64,000 nucleotides of DNA from Dactylorhiza incarnata (taxonomy: Eukaryota > Streptophyta > Magnoliopsida > Asparagales > Orchidaceae), in the NCBI GenBank assembly GCA_033032865.1, contig JAWHQI010000508.1:1-64000 (forward strand), in the 5' to 3' direction. Every line of letters starts with the position of its first letter. Position 1 is the stretch's first letter. Shown piece after piece: positions 12,701 through 22,205 of this stretch. The position numbers and the translations under genes are program-made. A model generated the notes under the pieces. It saw only the letters and a program-made list of their open reading frames with translations, did not search any database and was not told the origin of the DNA.

Positions 12701-13657
12701 ATGTGTAAAGTGCCAGAAGTTTGCTCCTCTCCAAAATCAGCCGGCTCACACAACTCACCAGTCGATAGCAACTCCATGGCCGTTTGCAGTTTGGGGAATG
12801 GATTTGATTGGGCCTTTCCCTATGGCAAGTGGGCAGCGTCGATATATTATAATCATGATTGACTACTTCAGCAAATGGATAGAGGCAAAAGCATTGGCCA
12901 AAATTACTACTCAAGCCGTGAAAAATTTTATTTGGGGGGAGATAGTAGGTCGGCACGGAATTCCAATGGCAATCATCACGGATAATGGTTCTCAGTTCAA
13001 TAATTCAACTCTTATTAATTTCTGTAAGCAAATTGGCATTGAGCTACGTTTCGCTTCTGTGCATCATCCTAGAAGCAATGGGCAGGTAGAGGCCAGCTAA
13101 CAAACTCATCATAAATCTCTTGAAAAAGAAGGTAGAAAATGTCAGGGGCAACTGGGCAGAACAACTACCTTCCCGTCTTATGGGCCTTGAGGACAACTCC
13201 AAGTTCTGCTACTGGAGAGACTCCATTCAAATTGTCACATTGGTTCTGAAGCCCTTATTCCGGTGGAATTTGAAGTAAAAAGCCCAAGAGTATTATTGGC
13301 ACAATAGAATGAAATTGATTGGATGGAAGGAAATGATGAGGAGCTAAATGTAGCCTTGGTTTAATTGAGGAGTTGAGAGATACGGCGATCATCAGACAAG
13401 AAGAGGTGAAAAGAAGAATGGCGAGGCTATTCAATAAAAATGTAAGAACCAAAGAATTCGCTGTTGGGGATCTAGTCCTGAAGAAAGTAGATACAACAAC
13501 AAGAGCCGGTTCAGTTGGAAAGCTTAACCCAAACTGGGCGGGGCCATTCGTGGTAAAAAAGGTGCTGAGAAATGGTGCCTATCATCTCCAAACCCATGAG
13601 GGAGAGGAGTTGCCTCACTCTTGGAGTGGAGATGATCTCAAACTTTTCTTCTCTTAA
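9718..13657 (+). pseudogene. Element C pol: protease, RT, RNase H, aRNase H, integrase (multiply broken)
   Basis: Protease ILIDTGSSVNVLF has the catalytic Asp at 10012-10014. RT is found in pieces: FAWSADDMPGVDP near 10617, NVVMVKKSGGKWRMC near 10815, FLDAFSGYHQIRM near 10965, MPFGLKNAGATYQ near 11065 and YVDDVLVKSK near 11155. RNase H spans 11589-12005 (VYYVSRVLKNAETRYP) and a second RNase H about 12030-12180 (AEYEALLAGLKFARELG). Integrase has its zinc region near 12590-12720, WGMDLIGPFP near 12795 and ITDNGSQF near 12975; a stop follows HPRSNGQVEAS at 13100. The C-terminal domain 13373-13657 has the basic MARLFNKNV / FAVGDLVLKK / KLNPNWAGPFVV pattern. At least eight frameshifts or stops are visible, a striking contrast with the nearly intact antisense gene downstream. 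Confidence 0.92.
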
Positions 13658-15196
13658 AAAGTTCGTATTCAATCTTTTCCCATTCTATCTCTCATTTCTC
13701 TTCTTTTAAGTATTGTGCAGATACGGCCAAGACATTCATGATATACATAATGAATGACAAGTTTTAAAAACAAGTTGTTTATAAAAAAAAAACCAAAACT
13801 TGTCTAAGTAAGACATCGACGGGTCCTACTTCATTCTCCCTCGCTTGTTAGCTTGACGTGTAATTCTGCCAGGACCACAGATGTCGGGGAGATTTCGAAT
13901 CTGTGTAGCAGTGGCTCGCCAAGCTCGAGCGGTGAAAGTTTAGGATGCCGGGTCCTAGCTGACATCTGGCACATCTTAGCAAGGAGGTCTGGGTGGCTGG
14001 CTCAGCTCTGTCATGCATTAAAAAGGACATTGTTATGGTCTTGATGATCTTCGGGGAAAGCAATGTCGGTATAAGCCTCATCGGCATGACCACACCCTGC
14101 CCTACTGATCATTTTGATCTATAACTCTCAAATATTCATTAAAACATGGTTAGGTAAGGGGCGGTCGGAAACATCTATGACCGTCACCTGAACCTCGAAA
14201 TATAATCTATCAGGGAAAGCAATGTCGGTGTAGCCTCATCGGCATGACCACACCTGCCCTGCGGATCATTTAGAAATTCTCCTTCTCTCCTCTTCCCTCT
14301 TCTCTTTTCTACAAGGTCCCATTTATCTCTTAATACTGAGATCGAGCGGTCAAAGTTTTTGAGACCGCATGTTTCCTCTCTTCAAAGGGTGATCTATATT
14401 ATTCATGGTTAATGGCCTGATCTTCTCCAGGATCTGGATAAAAGTGATCGCCAATATTGATTTTTTGAAGGAAGTTGGAATCGGCTTTGGTTTGTTGTGA
14501 TCGCCAGGCATAATTTTCTAAAGAGCCTTGGTTTTAAAAAAAGTTATTGAAAGAGATCTGAGTTATTTGTGATTGCCGGCTTCATCCTCTCTAGGACTTG
14601 GGTAGAAGTGATCGTCGTGCAAGGCTTTCCAAAGATGATTGAAATTGCTATTCAGGAATCTTTTGTTGGTTTGATAGTGATCAGTTTGATCATAATGGGG
14701 TCGCAATCTAGATGTCTCTTATTATTCAAAGTTATATGGGAATGCTCTTAATCCTTCATTTCCCATCAAGAGATAGTTGGGTTTTCTTCAAAATGGCGGT
14801 CTGAATATATTGTGATCGCCGGATTGATATTCATGAAGATATATTATCAAGTAATAAACTGAGCAAGTGTTTAATTTTCTAGCAAGCGGTCTAATTAAGC
14901 TGAGATCGCAGAATTATCTTTCTTATACAGTGACTTGTCAAGTTTCTAATATCTTCATGGACTAGGGATCGACAAAACTTAAGCATCAAGATCGAATTAT
15001 AAGTCTATTTTAAAGAAGAACGTGATCACATACGATAGAAGCTGTGATCGATTTATATGAATAATATAGCAGAAATAAATACAGATAAAAGAGATTCATT
15101 CATGAACAAAATAATTTTCCATTCATTTCAAAAATTACAATATCAGGCGCGGTCATTGACCGACGATTACATCATTTTTCTAGAAAAGGAAAAAAT
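13658..15196 (+). other. Non-coding spacer of element C between pol and antisense gene
   Basis: No coding region is recognisable. A segment of about 61 bp (GGGAAAGCAATGTCGGT... to ...GATCATTT) is duplicated at about 14053-14114 and 14213-14272. From 14340 to 15060 the motif GTGATCGCC or AGCGGTC recurs every 40-100 bp in AT-rich DNA (about nine GAYCGC hexamers). The last part, 15060-15196, is AT-rich and would be the 3' UTR of the antisense gene. Confidence 0.7.
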
Positions 15197-18089
15197 CTAT
15201 TTCTTCTGTTTCTTTCTCCGCGGAGACCGCTCCTCTGATGAAGAAGTTGAGCTCTCTGAGGACTCACTATCACTGTCAGTTTCCCTCGATCCAGAGTCCG
15301 TGGCCGCTGCCGAGCTCATTTCCTCGCCCAGAAAAACACTTCCGCTGGGAGAAGCGTGATCGTCTTGGCTCCCAACGACCTCGACAGATTCATCTTCGGT
15401 GGTCTCCGCGGTCTTCGATTCCTTAGCTTTTTTCTTCTCCGCCTCCTCGATCATTTCTGCGATCTCGGGAAAGAGATCGGCAAAAGACGTATCCCGGAAA
15501 TCAGCAGTAAGGCCATCTTTTTCACGAAGAATAGCAATTGTCTTGTTTGATGCATCTCTGACATGAGTATATAGAGATCTGAGGTAGTCAGGGTTATGAA
15601 TATCATATGCGGTCTTCTTGAAATCCTGTAGAAAGGAAATATATCAGATCGCAGCGGTCAAGGTAAGATAACATTTAAAAATCGCACTTTCTTTGAGTAC
15701 TTACATCAAAACGATCCTGCAGACGCTCTGCGTGCTTCAGAGATGCGCGAAGAGATCGCCCCATATGATGATTCAAAACCGTGCTTCGGGCGGTCACCTG
15801 AGCGCATACATCAGGGAGATCGTCGATCCTAATCCTCAATGCTTCATTAGCATTCTTTTTCCCATAAAGGGCAGAAGTGACCGCAAAAGCCTGGCTCGAA
15901 AACCTCCTTCCCCAGAAAGGAAGATCGGTTAACACCTTCAGAGACTTTCCGGTCTCACCCCATTTCAGTAGAGGTTTTCCTTTGGTATCTTTTACTTTCT
16001 TTCCAAAACCCAATAGGGGAAATGGTCCCTCCTCCAGATTGCCCTCCTCTGCGATCTCCTTCGCTTTTCTCTGGCGATCTTGCTTCAGTCGCTTTTCGCG
16101 CTGAGTAAGGACTTCACCACTCGGCGTCACTGGATCGACTTTTGGGATCGCGAACCCGGCTGCAAAAGGAAAATAGTTTAAAAGGGAAAAATCATAAATT
16201 CCATGCAGATGCTAAACTATGATTGGCCACCATGGCTGCCCTATGGATTTTAGACATCTCGCGATCTACTTGCTTCATAGGGATTACCACAATATCCGAC
16301 GATCTGTTATCTGGGTGACCGCTGGAAGGACCTGCTTTCATTGACATATGAGGGCCACCCCGAAGGGCAACGATCTCAACAGAAAGTGCAGCAGCCTTCC
16401 CTCGATAGTATTCAGCATCTTTTTCGGCTTTTCGGAGTTTTTCTTCATATCCTCCCCGAATCTGCTTTTCTTTGGCTTCAAAATTTGCGGTCTGGATTCG
16501 GAGGCGGTCTTCAAGCGCGCGTTCGCGATCTCGCATAGCCCTTACATCTTCAAGCATCGGGCCGAGGAGATCAGCGAACTCTGGAGGAATTGAGACCTTC
16601 CTTGGTATTTCACCTTCTTCAGAAACAGAATTCACATTCACATCTGCGATCAGGAGAAAAACAGTCAAAATTCAGAAATTGTTTTTCAGAAGAAAAGGAA
16701 AGATTTCATGTGAAGTACTTGACAGAGTGGCGAGACCGCAGTCAAGTAAAGTCTTTTCAACATCTTTTGAGACCGCGGTATCAGTGGTCAACAAAAGACG
16801 ATCAGATCCCCTTAAGCATTCTAAATTGATTTTTTCTAATTGTCTTTTTCGTGACCGCTCGCCTTCTTTCCTTCTTCTTTTTAACTCAGCATTACTAACA
16901 AGGATATCTTCAGTTTCAATAATAACAATCTCAGGTCGCTTTCTAGGAGATGCAGGGCGGAAAGCAAATTTGGGAAGTGAATCAATCGGTCTCGCGACCA
17001 TCTTCGCCTTACCAGTCTTAATAAAGTCCAACGCAGCTGCGCGGTCTGCCGCTTCCACATCCAGCTTTTTGCCCATTTCTAATAAGATATCTCCGCAATC
17101 ACTAGATGCAGCGGTCTCATTTTTCTCCTTCCCCTTCTCGGTCGAGACCGCCTCTCCAGCAATTCTCTTTTTCTTTTCCCTCTTCTTCCTCTCCTTATCT
17201 TTCTTCTCCCCAGCAGCTAGAACTCTCCCCTTTTCTTTCCTTTCTCTCTCCGCGGCCATGGAAATCATTTCTTTTTCTTTCCTCTCCCTCTCCTCCTTGG
17301 CGATTTCCTCCTGTTTTCTTTTTTCTTCTTCTCTCTTCTTTACACTCTCAGTGACCGCCGCAAGCTTGGCGATCTCATCCTCTTTTTCTTTTCTTTCTTC
17401 TTCCTTTCTTTTCCTCTCATCTTCTTCCTTCTTCTTCTTCTCATCCTCCCCTTTCTTCTTCCTTTCCTCTTCTTTTCTTCTTTCTTCTTCAGCAACTTCT
17501 TCCTCAGCGATCACTCGAAGTCGTTCAACTTCAAAAGGATCCATTGACTGTAATAATCAAGGAAAAATTAATAGAAAGGTCAATCTTAAAATAAGTACAA
17601 AATTCGATCACTTACGCCTGAAACATTCTCAACAGGGTTATCTTCTGAAAGATAATTCTGAAGATCGATGTCCCCGGCGGTCACAATTTGTCCGGTTTTC
17701 ATCCTCTTAGCAGTCTGATCAGGAGAGCTCGCTTCTTTTCTTTTTAAGTCTCTAACAACTTTTTCTTTATCAGCGATCTGACTTCTAAGATTCTCAGCTG
17801 AAGCCTTCACCTGCTGCATAGCAGCCTTGATCGATTATACAGAAGCGGTCTCTCCAGAACGATCAGCGGGCTGATTGACCACTTTCGGGGCCGTCTTAAC
17901 AGCAGCTTCTGTGACCGTTAAATCAACGATAGCCTTTGAAGCAGGATCATCCTTTTTCTTTGAACTCTTGATCGATTTTTCCTTGCCGGAACTGACGGTC
18001 TTCTTCGAAATAACTTTCTTTGTTTTGGACGCAGATCTTGGTGATTTTTGGGATTGCGCTGATATTTTCATCAAGTCTAAAGCATCCAT
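15197..18089 (-). CDS. Antisense five-exon gene of element C, unknown coiled-coil protein (one internal stop)
   Basis: On the minus strand an ATG at 18089 opens a spliced reading of about 870 codons. Exons: 18089-17616, 17547-16719, 16643-16218, 16159-15705, 15625-15197. The introns (68, 75, 58 and 79 nt) begin GTAAGT, GTACTT, GTTTAG and GTAAGT and end TTATTACAG, GATCGCAG, CTTTTGCAG and CTTTCTACAG, with T-rich ends; phases are 0, 1, 1 and 0, and every join keeps the frame. Exon 1 is Lys/Ser-rich (NLS-like). Exon 2 is a long E/K/R coiled coil, and exon 3 is another coiled coil (MRDRERALEDRLRIQ). Exon 4 holds a globular unrecognised part (FPLLGFGKKVKD, DLPFWGRRFSSQAFAVTSAL). Exon 5 ends in an acidic Ser tail and PRRKKQKK. 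The only lesion is TAA at 17837-17835. No family is recognised; antisense ORFs at this position are known from Grande-like Tat elements. The 58-nt intron is short for a plant and is the least certain join. Confidence 0.72.
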
Positions 18090-18185
18090 CTCAGGAAAAA
18101 CTTTTTTTTTTTGCGATCTCAATAAACAGTGACCGCTCGAGGATCGGAATCTCTCAATATCTTGAAATCTAAAGATCTGAGGTGG

Positions 18186-18193
18186 TATTTATA
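18186..18193 (-). promoter_or_regulatory. TATA box of the antisense gene
   Basis: TATAAATA on the minus strand (context GCTATAAATACCACC) lies about 97 nt upstream of the ATG at 18089. That leaves a plausible short 5' UTR starting about 30 nt downstream of the box. It is inside the element, between the antisense gene and the 3' LTR, so the gene would have its own promoter. Confidence 0.6.
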
Positions 18194-18283
18194 GCCTAAG
18201 CCGCATTTATGACAGTCGCGATCTCCGCGGTCAAAGCTTACATTTTCGAAGTTCTAGCATAACTTAAAAATGTGCTGGGATTA

Positions 18284-18768
18284 TGTTTGCCCGGAAAGCC
18301 CGCGATCTCGTCTTCACAGTGCAAAATGGCGGTCTCAGCGGTCTTCGAATTTTGTGATCGCCCAGATCACCTGCCATCAGCCCAGCCAGATTTTTCCAAG
18401 TTCCAAACAGTCGAAGCCGATCGAGATCGCCAGTCCAAGCGGTCTGGGCATCTCCTGTATTTTTACTATTTGTACCCCATTTCCCTGCCCCGGCTCTCCT
18501 GTACCCCGGGCAGCCCGTAGTTTTCAGTTCTGCCCGTTTGGGCAGCCCCCTCGTCCATAAATAGAGGGGTAGGGGTACCTGAAAAGGGACTTTTGCTCCG
18601 AGGCTCCTGCTTACAACCTGTGTAAGCGGTCTCATTTTTTCGTGATCGCTTTTCTGTGATCGTTTTTCCCCTCTTCCAACATCTTCCGTCTTAGTAACCT
18701 GCACTTCGCAGTTTTCTCCCATCCCCTTTTTAGTGTGAATTTTGGAGGTACCATTTTTGGCACCAACA
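18284..18768 (+). repeat. 3' LTR of element C
   Basis: 485 bp and nearly identical to 7520-8006. The TATA region reads CATAAATA here against TATAAATA in the 5' LTR. TSD copy ACCGC follows at 18769-18773. Confidence 0.93.
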
Positions 18769-18839
18769 ACCGCCGAAATCCAGGGTTAATCAGGTTAGTG
18801 GCATGAAGAACAAATCCCCTACAAAAGGAATTACAGGAG

Positions 18840-19621
18840 CCAAAGAAAGTTTATCATCATGACTATCGATTAAAGCTGAATCCCTTGCGAAAATTACTGA
18901 AGAGAACGCCAAACACTTCGTATGGAAGAACATCGTCTGCCGCTTTGGAATCCCAACAATAATCGTCGCCGACAACGACACTCAGTTCACGGGAAAGTCG
19001 TTCACCAAGATGCGTGACCTGGATATTAATCTTCGCCATACGACCGTAGCTCACCCACAAACAAATGGTCAAATCGAAGTAACGAATCGCACCATCCTCA
19101 AGGGACTCAAAAGCCGCCTACAGGAGGAAGGGGGCAGTGGGTAGACGCACTTCTGCACGTTCTGTGGGCATACCGTACCACGAAAAGGACTCCCACGGGG
19201 GAAACCCCATACAATCTCTACTACAACACAAAAGCTATCATCCCCGTCGACATCAGTGTCCCCAGTAGTCGCGTAAAAACCTTCGATCCCGAAAAGAATG
19301 ACGAGCTGCTCCGAGAAAACATAGACTTAATTACAGAAGTCAGGGATACAACCGCCCAACACAACTCACTACCAAAGGCGTGTGACCCGACTTTACGATC
19401 GAAGAGTGAAGCTCAGGCCAATCAACGTTGGAGATCTTGTCCTACGCAGCATCGAGTCGGTCGGTAAAGGCCCACAAGGGGACAAACTCTCGCCAACTTG
19501 GGAAGGACCGTATGTTGTCACTACAGTCGTGAAGCCCGAAATGCACAGGCTCAAAACAGCGAAAGGGAAAACCCTACCACGCACCTGGAACGCCCAGAAC
19601 CTGCGCCACTTTTATCAGTAA
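18840..19621 (+). pseudogene. Element A integrase, central and C-terminal parts (broken)
   Basis: Around 18845-18872 the reading KFIIMTID followed by KAESLAKIT shows the integrase core with a small deletion between the two. It continues as FVWKNIVCRFGIPTIIVADN (second catalytic Asp, with DNDTQF for the usual DNGTQF) and HPQTNGQIEV to about 19080. Frame losses follow to 19380. The C-terminal domain 19382-19621 is intact (RLYDRRVKLRPINVGDLVLR, LSPTWEGPYVV, RTWNAQNLRHFYQ, stop). It completes the pol interrupted at 2690. The zinc-binding N-terminal part is missing, probably lost together with the 3' half of B. Confidence 0.88.
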
Positions 19622-19629
19622 TTTGAATT

Positions 19630-20088
19630 TTCTATTATGTAAAAAGCGCGAGCTCAGACTCGCGCAAACTTATCTTCCATTATGTAAAAAGCCGCGAGCT
19701 CAGACTCGCGCAAACTTATCTTCCATTATGTAAAAAGTCGCGAGCTCAGACTCGCGTAAACTTATCTTCTATTATGTGAAAAGCCGCGAGCTTAGACTCG
19801 CGCAAACTTATCTTTTATTATGTAAAAAGCTGCGAGCTCAAACTCGCGTAAACTTATTTTCTATTATGTAAAAAGCCGCGAGCTCAGACTCGCACAAACT
19901 TATTTTCTATTATTTAAAAAGTCGCGAGCTCAGACTCGCGCAAACTTATCTTCCATTATGTAAAAAGCCGCGAGCTTAGACTCGCGCAAACTTATCTTCT
20001 ATTATGTAAAAAGCCGCGAGCTCAGACTCGCGCAAACTTATCTTCTATTATGTAAGAAGCCGCGAACTCGGACTCGCGCAAGTTCAAC
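19630..20088 (+). repeat. 46-bp tandem array, ten copies, each with a GCGAGCTC...CTCGCGC hairpin
   Basis: The unit ATTATGTAAAAAGCCGCGAG + CTCAGACTCGCGCAAACTTATCTTCC repeats every 46 bp with scattered changes. Each unit has an inverted repeat CGCGAG / CTCGCG with a 6-base loop. It lies just downstream of the pol stop in the 3' region of Tat element A, where such arrays are common and can seed satellites. Confidence 0.9.
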
Positions 20089-20252
20089 TTTCTACCATGA
20101 AAACTATGTTTTAACACCCACACCCATGTTTAAACAAAAATGTTATGCACGTTTCACACCATCACAGAAAATCACAGCACCGAAAGGGCCTCCCCCTCGC
20201 TCGGATTTTAACGTTTTAAAAAAAGCTCACAGACATTCTCTATCGTTAACTC

Positions 20253-20710
20253 TGGGGCCCTGCCCCTGGGACTTTGCACTGCCGCCGATTGAAGGTCAGC
20301 CCTTCTCCCCGCAGTAAGGTCCCGACGTCGTAAGGGCCTGCGTCTCTTACGATCGTCAACGGTTTGAACGCATACGCTCTTCACCGACCATTTTGGGGCT
20401 CTGCCCTTGAGACTTTGCATTGCCGCCGATTGAAGGTCAGCTCTTCTCCCCGCAGTAAGGTCCCGACGTCGTAAGGGCCTGCCCCTCTTACGGTCGTTAA
20501 CAGTTTGAACGCATACACTCTTCACCGGCCATTTTGGGGCCCTGCCCCTGGGACTTCACACTGCCGCCGATTGAAGGTCAGCCCTTCTCCCCGCAGTAAG
20601 GTCCCGACGTCGTAAGGTCCCGACGTCGTAAGGTCCTGCCCCTCTTACGGTCGTCAACGGTTTGAACGCACACGCTCTTCACAGGGCGTCCTGGGGCCTG
20701 TCCCACCAAC
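20253..20710 (+). repeat. 141-bp tandem array, about 3.1 copies
   Basis: The unit starting TGGGGCCCTGCCCCTGGGAC recurs at 20253, 20394 and 20535, and a partial copy starts at 20692. The third unit contains a 16-bp internal duplication (GTCCCGACGTCGTAAG), which explains the 157-bp last step. It belongs to the 3' region of element A. The Arg-rich frame on the minus strand is only its translation. Confidence 0.88.
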
Positions 20711-20951
20711 CAACGCTTCGACGATAACCAAAACATTGGGGTCGCAGAACGCAAAAGTGCCACCGCAACGCTGTATGTAGCAAGAAGTGCCTAGCATAAC
20801 AGGAAACGAAAGCAACCTCACACTCACCCTCCAACAACGACACTGACCCGAGACATCGCAATGATGCCAATGATCGGAATTGCCGCAGAAAAATCAAAAC
20901 CTTCGAACTCCTCCGCGCAGTAATCCATATTCCGAAGGTTTGGGGGGCTTA
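20711..20951 (+). other. End of element A 3' region and polypurine tract
   Basis: No gene is seen. AAGGTTTGGGGGGCTTA (about 20935-20951) is the likely polypurine tract directly before the 3' LTR. Confidence 0.6.
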
Positions 20952-21111
20952 TGATGTGCACCCATAGATTTATAGGCACTTCCGCGGTGCGTTTAGAGGA
21001 GGCTCCACTAAGAATAGGTGGAGTTAGTGGGGTCAAAATCCAACCCATGATCATGAGAGTGGAGGAATCCGCCGTGCACAGTTCACACCCCGTCAGCACC
21101 AGGCGCAATCA

Positions 21112-21360
21112 AGACCGCACCCCGCCTTGGTAGGATGCGGCCAAACCGCACCCCACAAAATGGTGGTGCGGCCTAAACCGCACCCCTCATAATAGGGGGT
21201 GTGGCCAAACCGCACCCCCCATAATAGGGGGTGCGGCCAAGCCGCACCAAAGGAGGTGCGGCCATGCCGCACCCCTCCTTGCCGGGGAGCGGCCAAGCCC
21301 GCCAGCCTTGCGGGGAGGCGGCCGAAACCACACCCACTCGTCGGGTGCGGCCGGAGCCCA
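21112..21360 (+). repeat. GC-rich hairpin repeats in LTR A
   Basis: Six or seven degenerate copies of the near-palindrome GGTGCGGCCAARCCGCACC, spaced about 32-36 bp and linked by CATAATAGGG-type spacers. Confidence 0.75.
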
Positions 21361-21404
21361 ATTCTCTATTTGGGGCGCTACTTCTCATCTCCCTGTTCGT
21401 TGGG

Positions 21405-21488
21405 CGCTCAGAACGCTCCCGCGTATGTTGCACGCTCAGAACGCTCCCGCGTTTGTTGCGCGCTCAGAACGTTTCCACGTTCCCGACA
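21405..21488 (+). repeat. 28-bp tandem repeat, three copies, in LTR A
   Basis: CGCTCAGAACGCTCCCGCGT-type units start at 21405, 21433 and 21461. Downstream (about 21565-21610) a short run of CCCAACCTGCCCGAA repeats follows. Confidence 0.75.
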
Positions 21489-21691
21489 CACACGCAGTTA
21501 ACGTTTCCTAATTTCTCAGATTGCAGGTCTCGTTTGTCGCCTTCATCACCTTCAACGAAGCTGCCCGAATTGCCCAACCTGCCCGAACTGCCCAACCTGC
21601 CCGAAGGGCGAGACGGTCATTTACGAAAAATGGCGATCCGTGTGCCCCAAGCCGGCGAACGTGATTCATCCGTCAGGTGGTTACAAGCTTG

Positions 21692-22205
21692 TAGATGTCG
21701 GCCGACATGTCCGACATGTCATTTTTGAGGGGAAATCGCAACGTTAGCGACACAGATGAGAAAAATGGCATTTTCCAGTATGGCGGCCGACATGTCGGTT
21801 TATGGCGGCTGATGGCAGCGACATTAGCTATGAACATTTATTTTTAATTATCACCCTATTAATGGCTAATAGCACCCCAAAAAATACTTAAACCCCATTT
21901 ATTTTCTCCCGGTTCACTTCATTTCTCGAACCCGTAAAACCTAAAATCCGATTATATAATTAAAATAATATATAATTAGAAAAATAATTACCATCTATTA
22001 TTAAAATCCGACATCCGACATAATTAAAAACATATAAATATATATAATTAGAAAAAATAATTAAAAAATAATTATCATCTAATTAAAAACATAAATATAT
22101 ATATAATTAAAATCCAACATTTTGAAATGTCCCCGATATATCCCCCGCAATCCGACATCCGACATAAAAAACCAAAACCGATATGAGTCCGACATCCGAC
22201 ATCTG
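21692..22205. mobile_element. hAT-like non-autonomous element h2, GACATGTCGG family, TSD CAAGCTTG
   Basis: 514 bp flanked by the 8-bp duplication CAAGCTTG (21684-21691 and 22206-22213). The ends read TAGATGTCGGCCGACATG and, inward from the right, CAGATGTCGGATGTCGG. Subterminal GACATGTC repeats and an AT-rich core (ATATATAATTA runs) match h1 and h3. No transposase. Confidence 0.72.

Larger units (their letters stand above)
7520..18768 (+). mobile_element. Complete Tat-lineage gypsy element C with antisense gene, TSD ACCGC
   Basis: LTRs at 7520-8006 (487 bp) and 18284-18768 (485 bp) both run TGTTTGCCCGG...GGCACCAACA. The 5-bp duplication ACCGC flanks the element at 7515-7519 and 18769-18773. 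Comparing the LTRs by eye gives about five substitutions and three short indels, roughly 98% identity, so it is the youngest large insertion here. Order: LTR, gag, protease, RT, RNase H, aRNase H, integrase, 1.5-kb spacer, antisense five-exon gene, LTR. I see no convincing primer site next to the 5' LTR (GAACGAACACGCGACC follows it) and only a weak polypurine tract before the 3' LTR. Confidence 0.93.

Noticed and set aside
16472..17710. Long plus-strand Ser/Phe/Leu-rich reading frame (412 codons)
   Set aside because: It is the complement of the E/K-rich coiled-coil exon of the antisense gene (CTT/CTC-rich DNA). The minus-strand reading has introns with splice signals and a TATA box; the plus reading has none.
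19630..20088. Regular 46-bp repeats resembling a CRISPR array
   Set aside because: Whole units are repeated with no unique spacers, and this is a plant genome.
20208..20525. Minus-strand Arg-rich repeat protein
   Set aside because: It simply translates the 141-bp tandem array, and 141 is divisible by 3, so the frame stays open automatically.
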